A stretch of 22,307 nt of DNA from Streptomycetales bacterium (lineage in GTDB: Bacteria; Actinomycetota; Actinomycetes; Prado026). Below the pieces are notes generated by a model, which had not been told where the DNA came from, did not search any database, and saw nothing but the letters and a program-made list of their open reading frames with translations. The DNA is taken from positions 1 through 22,307 of the forward strand of contig JANYIP010000366.1 in the NCBI GenBank assembly GCA_025361995.1, read 5' to 3'. The position numbers and the translations under genes are program-made. Positions 15,269 to 22,307 of this stretch are shown one piece after another (position 1 is the stretch's first letter; each line of letters opens with the position of its first letter).

Positions 15269-16896
15269 TGCGACTCCTCGGGCAACTCGGGTTCTTGCAG
15301 CTCGGGTTCTTGCAGCTCGGGTGCGGCCACCCGCAACTCGTCCATCATGTCGTCGACTTCTCGGCCGAGCCCCCCGGCCTCGGTCTTGGCGAGGCCGCCG
15401 ACCGCAACGAGCGTACGCCCGTCCCCTGCAGCCGTCGCGCGGACCCAGATCCGCCGGCGGCGGACAAAGAGGGACAGCATCAGACCGGTCAGGGCGGTCA
15501 TCGCGGCGATGAAGACCGGGTCCTTGCCGGGGTCGTGGGCGACCGAGAAGGAGGCGAACTCCTTGTACCCGTCGAAGCTGATCGAACCCACTCCACCGGG
15601 CAAGGTCCAGACGTCGCCGATGCGCATCCCCTTGGCGCCGGTCTGCTTCATCTTGGTGGTGTCCAGCTGGTAGACCGACTGGCTCACGCCGTTGTCCTCG
15701 CCGAGGTCGCCGACGAAGAGCGTCAGCAGCAGCCCTGGCGAGTCCGCGGCCGGGTACGTGGAGATGCCGCCGCGTACCGGGTCGACCTGCGCGGTCGGCA
15801 GGAAGAGCCCGCGGAACCCGAACTGGGTCGGGCGCGCGTCGGGGGCCTTGATCACGCCCTGGGAGAGGAACTTGCTGTCCCGCGGGAGGAAGACCACCGG
15901 TCCGTTGAGCACGACCCGACCCTGGCCGTCCTTCACGGTGACGACCGGGGCGTAGCCGTGCCCGATCAGGAACACCTTGGTGCCGCCGATGGTCAGCGGC
16001 TTGTTGACCTCGATGGTCACGTGCCGCTGCGGCGAGGTCGGGGTGTCGCGTACGAGCAGGTCGGCCTCGAAGGTCCGCGGCGCCCCGTCCTGCGGGCCGC
16101 CGCGCTCGTACGTGGCCCGGAACTTGGTCATCACGAAGGAGAACGGCGGCAGGTCGTCGGTGTTGGCCGCTCGTCCGGCGGTGAAGGCGTCGAAGCGGGT
16201 GAGGGTGTTCGCGAACCCCGCGCCGTCGACGACGATGACGCTGCCCTTGGTCCCGAACAGCGACCCGAGCGCGACCCCGAGGAGCAGCACGATCAGCGCG
16301 AGGTGGAAGACCAGGTTGCCGGTCTCGCGGGCATAGCCCTTCTCGGCCGAGACGGTGCCCGCACCGGCGGCGAGCCGCCACCGACGTCCACGCAGGGCCG
16401 CGCGCGCCGCGTCGAGCACCACCTGGGGTGCTGCCTCGGTGACGTACGTGCGGTGCTCGGGCAGCCGGGCGAGGTTGCGCGGGGCGGCCGGGGGCTTGGC
16501 CCGCATCGCCCGGGCGTGCACCAGGCTGCGCGGGATCACGCAGCCGGCCAGCGAGACGAAGAGCAGCAGGTACACCGAGGCGAACCAGGCCGACCCGAAG
16601 ACGTCGAACATCCCGAGCCGGTCCAGGAACGGGCCGAGCTTGGGGTGCTGCGACAGGTACGTCAGGACGTCGCCAGAGTTGTTGCCACGCTGCGGGAACA
16701 CGCTGCCGGGCACCGCACCGACGGCGAGCAGGAAGAGCAGGAAGAGCGCTGTCCGCATCGACGTCAGCTGCCGCCAGGCCCAGCGGGCGAGCTCAGCCCA
16801 GCCCAGGCCAGGGAGCCGCGGCGGCTCCGGCTGGGTGGACAGCGTGGTGGCCTCGAGCGGCTCACGGTCCGTGCTCTCGATGTCGGCGGTCGTCAT
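15265..16896 (-). CDS. resB: Cytochrome c biogenesis protein ResB (System II)
   Basis: ResB/Ccs1-family membrane protein forming the cytochrome c synthase complex with CcsB. The product is 543 aa. Three early helices (about residues 48-68, 105-125 and 193-213) precede a large extracytoplasmic domain, and a last helix lies near residues 460-480. Family-typical stretches are LTSMRTALFLLFLLA, VFGSAWF and ETGNLVFHLALIVLLLGVA. The C-terminal tail contains two exact 15-base repeats (15286-15315), giving repeated ELQEP. The ATG follows the ccdA TAG stop directly with no gap, and its own stop overlaps the ccsB start. Confidence 0.94.
   Translation of the reverse strand: MTTADIESTDREPLEATTLSTQPEPPRLPGLGWAELARWAWRQLTSMRTALFLLFLLAVGAVPGSVFPQRGNNSGDVLTYLSQHPKLGPFLDRLGMFDVFGSAWFASVYLLLFVSLAGCVIPRSLVHARAMRAKPPAAPRNLARLPEHRTYVTEAAPQVVLDAARAALRGRRWRLAAGAGTVSAEKGYARETGNLVFHLALIVLLLGVALGSLFGTKGSVIVVDGAGFANTLTRFDAFTAGRAANTDDLPPFSFVMTKFRATYERGGPQDGAPRTFEADLLVRDTPTSPQRHVTIEVNKPLTIGGTKVFLIGHGYAPVVTVKDGQGRVVLNGPVVFLPRDSKFLSQGVIKAPDARPTQFGFRGLFLPTAQVDPVRGGISTYPAADSPGLLLTLFVGDLGEDNGVSQSVYQLDTTKMKQTGAKGMRIGDVWTLPGGVGSISFDGYKEFASFSVAHDPGKDPVFIAAMTALTGLMLSLFVRRRRIWVRATAAGDGRTLVAVGGLAKTEAGGLGREVDDMMDELRVAAPELQEPELQEPELPEESQ
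15286..15315. repeat. Two exact 15-bp repeats in the resB 3' end
   Basis: CTCGGGTTCTTGCAG is present twice head to tail with partial copies on both sides. It is in frame and encodes PELQE units in the resB tail, so copy number can change without a frameshift. Confidence 0.9.
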
Positions 16897-17670
16897 CTAG
16901 AGCACCGGTACATAGCCGCTGACCCAGCCGCGCAGGTGGATGACGATCGTGGTCCACTCCCCCGTCATGAGGAGCACCCCGACGACGACGAGCATCAGGC
17001 CGCCGGTGGTCATCACGGCGCGGTAGTGCCGCTTCACGAACCCGAGGGTCCCGGCGGTACGCCGCAGCAGCAGGCCGACCGCGACAAACGGGAGCCCGAG
17101 GCCCAGGCAGTAGGCCGCGGACAGCACTGCGCCGCGGGTGGCCGAGGCCTCGGTCGTCGCCAGCGACAGGACAGCCGCGAGCGTCGGCCCGATGCACGGC
17201 GTCCAGCCGAGCCCGAAGAGCACGCCGAGCAGCGGCGCCCCGACGAGCCCGAGCCGGGTCGGCCAGGTGTGCACGCGCACGTCGCGCTGCAACCCTGGGA
17301 TGAAGCCCATGAACGAGATTCCGAGCAGCACGGTGACCCCGCCGAGGACGCGGGTGATCGCCGTCGCGTGGGTGAGGAGAAGTGCGCCCAGCCCGCCGAA
17401 AGCGAGCCCGAACGATACGAACACGGCGGTGAACCCGAGCACGAACAGCACCGTGCCGAGCAGCACCCGGCCCTTGTGCGCGTCCTCGAGGTCGGCCCCG
17501 ACCATGCCGGTGACGTACGACAGGTAGCCGGGCACGAGCGGCAGCACGCAGGGCGACAGGAACGAGACGACCCCGGCGGCCAGCGCGATCGGCAGCGCGA
17601 GCAGCAGCGAGCCCGACGCCACGGTCTGGCCCACGGTCGCGACGGGTACCCCGACCAGCGCGGAGATCAT
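16897..17670 (-). CDS. ccdA: Cytochrome c biogenesis thiol-reductant transporter CcdA
   Basis: Six-helix membrane protein of the DsbD/CcdA family that carries reducing equivalents from cytoplasmic thioredoxin to the extracytoplasmic thioredoxin-like protein, so that the apocytochrome CXXCH thiols stay reduced. The 257-aa product has the two redox cysteines in the expected motifs: C41 in [15 protein letters not shown] and C159 in GWTPCIGP. The ATG at 17670 overlaps the stop of the upstream tlpA/resA gene (ATGA), and the TAG stop abuts the resB ATG. Confidence 0.95.
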   Translation of the reverse strand: MISALVGVPVATVGQTVASGSLLLALPIALAAGVVSFLSPCVLPLVPGYLSYVTGMVGADLEDAHKGRVLLGTVLFVLGFTAVFVSFGLAFGGLGALLLTHATAITRVLGGVTVLLGISFMGFIPGLQRDVRVHTWPTRLGLVGAPLLGVLFGLGWTPCIGPTLAAVLSLATTEASATRGAVLSAAYCLGLGLPFVAVGLLLRRTAGTLGFVKRHYRAVMTTGGLMLVVVGVLLMTGEWTTIVIHLRGWVSGYVPVL

Positions 17671-18230
17671 GACGGCTCCGCGACGAGCGGCGCCAGGATG
17701 GCGGCCAGCCTCGGCTCTGTGGTCGGGCCGAGGATGCGGACCGCGATCCGCCCCTTGCGGTCGATCACCAGCGTGCTGGGGGTGGCCTGCGGCGGGACGA
17801 TCCTGGAGAACTGCAGTACCAGCAAGCCGTCCGGTCCGTCGAACAGGTTCGGGTACGTCGAGGCGATGTTGGCCAGGAAGGCGCGAGCCGAGGCCCCGTC
17901 GTCGCGGATGTCGACGCCGACGAACTGCACGCCCTTGGACGCGTAGCTGGTGCTCATGTCCTGCAGGAACGGCCCCTCGAGGCGGCACGGCGGGCACCAC
18001 GAGCCCCAGAAGTTCAGCACCACGACCTTGCCGCGATAGCTGGACAGCGACAGCTGCGGGCCCGCCAAGGTGGTCCCGGACAGCGCCGGCGCGTCCTTGC
18101 GATCGGCCACCTTGTACGTCGTGACCGTGCCGTCGCCGCTGACGTACCCGTCGCCGGAGCCGGACGCCGAGGTGCACCCGGCGAGCATCAGAGCGGCGAG
18201 GACCGCCGCTGAAGCACGGGAGCGTCTCAC
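17667..18230 (-). CDS. resA: Thioredoxin-like lipoprotein, ResA/TlpA family
   Basis: Extracytoplasmic thiol-disulfide reductase that receives electrons from CcdA and reduces apocytochrome c. The product is 187 aa. A lipoprotein signal ends in the lipobox LAGC (C19). The AhpC/TlpA-type fold includes the redox site WCPPC (C79, C82), LNFWGSW before it and the cis-proline P151 in [10 protein letters not shown]. The GTG at 18230 is chosen because it gives a correctly sized signal peptide and starts ten bases after the preceding stop. Its stop overlaps ccdA (ATGA). The functional assignment comes from the neighbouring ccdA, resB and ccsB genes as much as from the fold. Confidence 0.9.
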   Translation of the reverse strand: MRRSRASAAVLAALMLAGCTSASGSGDGYVSGDGTVTTYKVADRKDAPALSGTTLAGPQLSLSSYRGKVVVLNFWGSWCPPCRLEGPFLQDMSTSYASKGVQFVGVDIRDDGASARAFLANIASTYPNLFDGPDGLLVLQFSRIVPPQATPSTLVIDRKGRIAVRILGPTTEPRLAAILAPLVAEPS

Positions 18231-18240
18231 GGGCGCAGAC

Positions 18241-18897
18241 TCACGCGCCGGAGACCTTGTGGGCCCGCGGGAGCAGGGCGCGGGCCGGCTCCGAGTACGA
18301 CACCGCGACGATCTCCGCCCCGACGTAGGTGAAGGAGGTGACGCTGGCCAGCGTGCACTCGCGCTTGCGCGGATCGTGCCACAGGTGGCGGCCCTCGACG
18401 AAGGAGCGGGTGGTCCAGACCGGCAGCTGGTGGCTGACGACGACCGCCTCGTGGCCGGCCGCGGCATCACGCGCGTCCCCGAGGGCAGCGAGCATACGTA
18501 CTGCCTGCAGCCGGTAGGGCTCGCCCCACGACGGGCGGAAGGGATTCACCATGTACCGCCAGTGGCCCGGGTGGCGCAGCGAGCCGTCGCCCACACCGAA
18601 CTTCATCCCTTGGAAGTGGTTGCCCGCCTCGATCAGGCGGTGGTCGGTGCCTATCGGCAGGCCGAACTCGGCGGCGAAGGGCTGAGCCGTCTCCTGCGCC
18701 CGCTCGAGCGGCGACGCGGCGAGGTGGGTGATGTCGTGGCCACGGAACGACTCGGCCACCATGTCGGCCATCTGCCGCCCGAGCTCGGACAGGTGGTAGC
18801 CGGGCAGCCGTCCGTACAGCACGCCGGCGGGGTTGAAGACCTCCCCGTGCCGCATCAGGTGCACCACTGTCGTCTCAGCCGGGCTCGAGCTGCTCAT
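18241..18897 (-). CDS. Histidine phosphatase family protein (phosphoglycerate mutase-like)
   Basis: A 218-aa member of the histidine phosphatase superfamily. The phosphohistidine motif LMRHGEV (R16, H17) is followed by R66 in [10 protein letters not shown]90 in LIEAGNH and the second catalytic histidine H156 in VVVSHQLP, so the active site is complete. Substrate unknown. Inserts such as [10 protein letters not shown] and [18 protein letters not shown] resemble the actinobacterial proteins found beside hemL. ATGA overlap with hemL indicates coupling; resA begins ten bases downstream. Co-conservation with hemL and cytochrome genes suggests a role tied to heme or cytochrome supply, but no specific reaction can be named. 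Confidence 0.88.
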   Translation of the reverse strand: MSSSSPAETTVVHLMRHGEVFNPAGVLYGRLPGYHLSELGRQMADMVAESFRGHDITHLAASPLERAQETAQPFAAEFGLPIGTDHRLIEAGNHFQGMKFGVGDGSLRHPGHWRYMVNPFRPSWGEPYRLQAVRMLAALGDARDAAAGHEAVVVSHQLPVWTTRSFVEGRHLWHDPRKRECTLASVTSFTYVGAEIVAVSYSEPARALLPRAHKVSGA

Positions 18898-20222
18898 GAC
18901 ACGCTCCCTGGGGTGGCTGCGGCCGCGGCGTGGGCGGCGTCTGGCAGCGCCTCGGCGATCCGGTCGATCGCGGCGTCGTCGTGCGCGGCCGACACGAACC
19001 AGGCCTCGTACGCGGACGGCGGCAGGTAGACACCGCGGGCGAGCAGGGCGTGGAAGAACGCCGCGTAGCGGAACGTCTCCTGGCGGCGCGCGTCGTCGTA
19101 GTCGCGGACATCTGCGTCGACGAAGAAGAGGGAGAAGAGGTTCCCGGCCACAGCCAAGCGGTGCGCCACGCCCGCCTTGGCCAGGGCGTCCGAAGCGAGC
19201 TGACCGACCGTGGCGGCGGTGGCGTCGAGCTGGGCGTACACGGCGTCGTCGAGCAGCCGCAACGTGGTCAGTCCCGCGAGGGTCGCCATCGGGTTCCCCG
19301 ACAGCGTGCCGGCCTGGTAGACCGGCCCGGCCGGGGCGAGCATCGCCATCACGTCGGCCCGGCCGCCGAACGCCGCCGCCGGCAGCCCGCCACCGATGAC
19401 CTTGCCGAAGGTGAAGAGGTCGGCGCCGACGCCGTCGAGGGAGTACCAGCCGGCCGGGCCGACCCGGAAACCGGTCATCACCTCGTCGCTGATGAACAGC
19501 GCGCCGTTGCGTCGGCAGAGCTCGAAGAGTCCCGCGTTGAAGCCGGGGTCGGGTGGGACCACACCCATGTTGGCCGCCGCGGCCTCGGTGACCACGCAGG
19601 CGATCTGGTCGCCGACAGCCTCGAACACCCGCCGGACCGCAGTCAGCTCGTTGTACGGCAGCACGATCGTGTCCGCGGCCGACGCCCCGGTGACGCCGGG
19701 GGTGTCCGGCAGGCCGAACGTCGCCAGCCCGGAGCCGGCGCTCGCCAGCAGGGCATCGACGTGACCGTGGTAGCAGCCGGCGAACTTGACCACCTTGCTC
19801 CGGCCGGTGTAGCCGCGAGCGAGCCGCACCGCACTCATCGTCGCCTCGGTGCCGGAGCTCACGAAGCGGACCTGCTCGACCGGCGCGACCCGCGCGACGA
19901 TCTCCTCGGCGAGCTCGACCTCGGTCGGAGCGGGCGTCCCGAACGACCAGCCGCTGTCCACCCGGCCGTGCAGCGCCTCGACGACAGCCGGGTGCGCGTG
20001 GCCCAGGATCATCGGCCCCCACGAGCCGACCAGGTCGACGTACTCACGACCGTCCGCGTCCACGAGGTACGCGCCGTGCCCGGAGACCATGAACCGCGGC
20101 GTACCGCCGACAGCGCGGAAGGCCCGGACCGGGGAGTTCACCCCGCCCGGGGTCACCTCGAGCGCACGACGGAAGAGCGACTCCGAGGCGGGGGCGTCGT
20201 AGGGGAAGGTCACGCCGGTCAT
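18894..20222 (-). CDS. hemL: Glutamate-1-semialdehyde 2,1-aminomutase
   Basis: PLP enzyme that makes 5-aminolevulinate by the C5 route of tetrapyrrole synthesis. The 442-aa product has family motifs [11 protein letters not shown] (25-35), [15 protein letters not shown] (122-136), the PLP-pyridine aspartate D246 ([10 protein letters not shown]), the Schiff-base lysine K274 ([11 protein letters not shown]) and [15 protein letters not shown] is eight bases before the ATG at 20222. It is the first gene of a tightly packed run: phosphatase (ATGA overlap), resA, ccdA, resB, ccsB. This joins heme supply with cytochrome c assembly. Divergent from the membrane hydrolase gene with a 70-base gap. Confidence 0.96.
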   Translation of the reverse strand: MTGVTFPYDAPASESLFRRALEVTPGGVNSPVRAFRAVGGTPRFMVSGHGAYLVDADGREYVDLVGSWGPMILGHAHPAVVEALHGRVDSGWSFGTPAPTEVELAEEIVARVAPVEQVRFVSSGTEATMSAVRLARGYTGRSKVVKFAGCYHGHVDALLASAGSGLATFGLPDTPGVTGASAADTIVLPYNELTAVRRVFEAVGDQIACVVTEAAAANMGVVPPDPGFNAGLFELCRRNGALFISDEVMTGFRVGPAGWYSLDGVGADLFTFGKVIGGGLPAAAFGGRADVMAMLAPAGPVYQAGTLSGNPMATLAGLTTLRLLDDAVYAQLDATAATVGQLASDALAKAGVAHRLAVAGNLFSLFFVDADVRDYDDARRQETFRYAAFFHALLARGVYLPPSAYEAWFVSAAHDDAAIDRIAEALPDAAHAAAAATPGSVS

Positions 20223-20278
20223 TCTCTCAGTCCCCTCGTTGCCGCGAGCACGGGCGGGTATCAAGAGGGGCCGCGCCG

Positions 20279-20292
20279 TACTCTGCACGAGC
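20279..20292 (+). promoter_or_regulatory. Candidate leaderless promoter of the membrane hydrolase gene (-10 TACTCT)
   Basis: TACTCT (20279-20284) is followed by eight bases and the ATG at 20293. No ribosome site is present in the gap, so a leaderless transcript is likely. Confidence 0.4.
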
Positions 20293-22307
20293 ATGGAGCT
20301 CGACAGCACGACCAGCGGGCACACCGAGCTGCGGGTCCACGGGGTCTCCGGGACCCCGGCCGACCAGATGCTCGACCACCCCGCCGAGCTCGTCAAGCAG
20401 ATTGCCGGCGGGTCAAAGGCCGGCTTCTGGCGGCGCTGGTACCCGGGCGGGACCACCCACGACCAGCCGGACAGCCAGCACCTCGAGGCGTACGCCTGGG
20501 GACGGCTGACCTCGGGGCCGGCCACCCGGGCGCTGTGGCTGATCCTGCTCCCCTTCACCCTGGTCAACATCGCGCACTGGATGCTGCCGACGTACCGCGA
20601 CCGGAGCCTGCGCGGGGCCGTCGCGGTGGCGCTGCTGCGCCTGCTCGGGCTGACGCTGACGCTGATGATGCTGGTCGCGACCTGCACAGCGACGATGGAC
20701 CTGGGTGGGTGGCAGTGCGCGGCGGTTCCCCGGTGCGCGGCCCGGCTCGGGCCGTTCACCCGGATCGGTGGCTGGACCGTCGGCGAGCGGCTGGCCGTCG
20801 CAGCGCTGCTCCCCGGGCTGCTCGTCCTGCTGCTGCTGCGGCTCGGACACGTCAAGCGCCACGACGTCGCCCGCGAGCTCCCGCCGCCGGCGGTCCGGGC
20901 CGGGGACTCCCCGCTGGCCGACCCGCGGTTCTGGTGCAGCGACAGCTCGACCAAGCGGCTGCGGGCAGCCCACGTGAGCGCGTGGTGCGCAGCACTGGCG
21001 GTGATCACCGCGGCCCCGGTGCTGCGGTACGGGACCCCCGGGGCGGCGTGGAACCTCGCCGTGGTCGTCGTCGCTGGGGCCGCCGCCGCTCTCGCGCTGG
21101 CTGTCCTGGCCACTTGTTCGAACCCGGCCACCAGCCGGGGCGGGGTCAACGCCGTCCAGCTCGACGGCTGGCTCGGCGGGCTGCGCCCGGTCGCGGCGGG
21201 ACTCCTGGTGGCTGCCGTCGTGATTACCTGCTTCGCGCCGGCCAACTGGCCGAGCGGGCTGACGTACCTGCCGTTCCTGCGGGTGGCCATCAACGTGCTG
21301 CTGATCGCGCAGGCCGCGCTGCTCGTGGCGTTCACGGTCTGCGTCGCGATGCTGCAGCCGTGGCGGCTCGGCCGTGACCCGGCCGGCTACCGGGTGGCAC
21401 TGTTCGGCTTCGCGGCGCCGGTGATGGCCCTGCTGTCGTGGCTGGTCGCGGGCGCGCTGTCGGTGGGCAGCGGGGTGTGGGTGGCGCGCTACCTGGGCAC
21501 GACGTACACCTCCACCGCGGACGCCGGGGCGAGCTGGGCCCGGACGCTGGCGAAGCCGGGGAACGCGAAGGTGCCCTTCGAAGACCAGGTACGCGCCCTG
21601 TCCGACCGGCTGCCGCTGATCGTCCCGCCGCCGTTCTTCTGGGCCGGCGCCGCGGCAGTGGTCGTGCTCGGGGTCACCCTGGTCGTCGCGGCGTGCTGCG
21701 CATTCCGGGTCTGGCGGCTGACGCTGGCCGAGATGCCGCTGGTCCAGGCCCAGCACCAGGGCGAGCCGGTCGACGCCGACGCTGTCCGGCGAGTCGCGTC
21801 GGTCTGGACGTGGGCGGGCATCACCGAACGGGCCGGGACGGTACTTGGCTGGATGGCCGCCGCGGCGACCGCAACCATGATCGGAGGCACCGTCCTCTAC
21901 GTGCACAACGACTTCAGCCTCGACGCCAACTCGTCGCTGGTGTGGCTCACCGCGCCCGGGGTGTCGCTGATCGCGGCCGTCGCGGCGGGGGTGGTGTCGC
22001 TCGGCTTCTTGGCGTTCCGCGACTCCCAGGCCCGCCGGACCGTCGGCATCTTGTGGGACCTGGCGACCTTCTGGCCGCGGGCGAACCACCCGCTGACGCC
22101 GCCCTGCTACGGCGAGATCGCCGTCCCCGAGCTGGTCGACCGGGTCGCGGCGCTCACCACCGGCGCCAGCGACCGGGTGGTCCTGTCCGGTCACAGCCAG
22201 GGCAGCATCCTGGTGGTGGCGGCGGTCCTGCAGCGCGGAGCGCCAGTGCCCGGAGCACGCACGGGTTCGGTGGCTCTGCTGACGTACGGTGCGCCGCTGC
22301 GCCGGCT
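20293..22307 (+). CDS. Large multi-pass membrane protein with split alpha/beta-hydrolase motifs, 3' end cut
   Basis: I do not recognise a named family. From the ATG at 20293, 671 codons are open to the right edge with no stop. Near the N-terminus LRVHGVSGT (about residues 13-21) looks like the oxyanion strand of an alpha/beta hydrolase. Roughly ten to eleven membrane helices follow (about 80-98, 108-134, 165-185, 225-245, 254-274, 299-318, 326-354, 368-398, 449-472, 515-537 and 546-575). The end visible here contains [10 protein letters not shown], a GxSxG nucleophile elbow with S635. A lipase or esterase acting on a membrane lipid is the simplest reading. The aspartate and histidine of a triad would lie beyond the window. 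Divergent from hemL. Confidence 0.8.
   Translation, partial: MELDSTTSGHTELRVHGVSGTPADQMLDHPAELVKQIAGGSKAGFWRRWYPGGTTHDQPDSQHLEAYAWGRLTSGPATRALWLILLPFTLVNIAHWMLPTYRDRSLRGAVAVALLRLLGLTLTLMMLVATCTATMDLGGWQCAAVPRCAARLGPFTRIGGWTVGERLAVAALLPGLLVLLLLRLGHVKRHDVARELPPPAVRAGDSPLADPRFWCSDSSTKRLRAAHVSAWCAALAVITAAPVLRYGTPGAAWNLAVVVVAGAAAALALAVLATCSNPATSRGGVNAVQLDGWLGGLRPVAAGLLVAAVVITCFAPANWPSGLTYLPFLRVAINVLLIAQAALLVAFTVCVAMLQPWRLGRDPAGYRVALFGFAAPVMALLSWLVAGALSVGSGVWVARYLGTTYTSTADAGASWARTLAKPGNAKVPFEDQVRALSDRLPLIVPPPFFWAGAAAVVVLGVTLVVAACCAFRVWRLTLAEMPLVQAQHQGEPVDADAVRRVASVWTWAGITERAGTVLGWMAAAATATMIGGTVLYVHNDFSLDANSSLVWLTAPGVSLIAAVAAGVVSLGFLAFRDSQARRTVGILWDLATFWPRANHPLTPPCYGEIAVPELVDRVAALTTGASDRVVLSGHSQGSILVVAAVLQRGAPVPGARTGSVALLTYGAPLRR

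Noticed and set aside
15028..17946. A 972-codon open frame on the plus strand across resB, ccdA and resA
   Set aside because: It is antisense to three well-supported genes, has Arg/Gly/Pro/Glu-rich composition typical of a high-G+C shadow frame, and has no domain or membrane pattern.
20223..21335. A long N-terminal extension of hemL on the minus strand
   Set aside because: Upstream of 20222 the frame is low-complexity, antisense to the membrane protein, and HemL homology begins right at the ATG with a good ribosome site.
18930..21377. Long plus-strand open frame spanning hemL and the start of the right-edge gene
   Set aside because: It runs antisense through hemL and then in the wrong frame of the membrane protein. 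Composition and lack of a ribosome site mark it as a shadow.

Overview
This is a gene-dense, very GC-rich stretch of actinomycete-type chromosome. The reasons are the strong G/C bias at third codon positions, frequent GTG starts, TANNNT-type -10 hexamers placed 6-9 bases before start codons (leaderless-style promoters), and a gene order (nuo - menJ-like reductase - menG - men genes - menA - ccs/res - hemL) that as I remember it resembles the respiratory-quinone/cytochrome region of mycobacteria and streptomycetes. I cannot assign a genus from sequence alone; a Propionibacteriales-like or related soil actinomycete would fit. No mobile element, tRNA, rRNA or CRISPR array is visible.

Layout, left to right. 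(1) 1-931, minus: nuoB (cut by the left edge) and nuoA, the start of a complex I operon running out of the window. (2) 987-2279, minus: a menaquinone/geranylgeranyl reductase-family flavoprotein (menJ-like). A ~400-base gene-free stretch (2280-2675) follows, holding a palindromic operator candidate and a seven-copy 13-bp tandem array. (3) 2676-6527: menG (minus), an F420-type LLM oxidoreductase (plus), an SDR dehydrogenase (minus) and the isochorismate synthase gene menF (plus). (4) 6519-10191, minus: a translationally coupled menB-menC-menD operon. (5) 10290-13394, plus: radC, a Trp-rich 44-residue small ORF, menE and menA. (6) 13404-14211: an inverted-repeat element and two small genes (a DUF4229-like membrane protein and a PLD-nuclease N-terminal-domain-like membrane protein). 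(7) 14246-20222, minus: hemL - phosphatase - resA/tlpA - ccdA - resB - ccsB, tightly packed and mostly overlapping: tetrapyrrole supply plus System II cytochrome c biogenesis. (8) 20293 to the right edge, plus: a large multi-pass membrane protein ending in a GHSQG nucleophile elbow (partial).

Functionally the window is a respiratory-chain module. menF, D, C, E, B, A and G cover most of the classical o-succinylbenzoate route from chorismate to menaquinone; MenH and the DHNA-CoA thioesterase are not seen here. The reductase probably saturates the isoprenoid tail, complex I is the main electron donor to menaquinone, and hemL plus ccs/res supply and attach heme in the downstream c-type cytochromes.

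Most of the content is ordinary core metabolism. The points worth a second look are the repeated TAGG(C/A)T-N6/7-start promoter layout in front of nuoA, the SDR gene, menB and menE; the 13-bp tandem array with an opposing copy; the operator-like palindrome before menJ; the inverted repeat after menA; the Trp-rich small ORF with its own TTGAC/GTCAA promoter; the LLM and SDR genes embedded in the men cluster; and the split alpha/beta-hydrolase membrane protein at the right edge.
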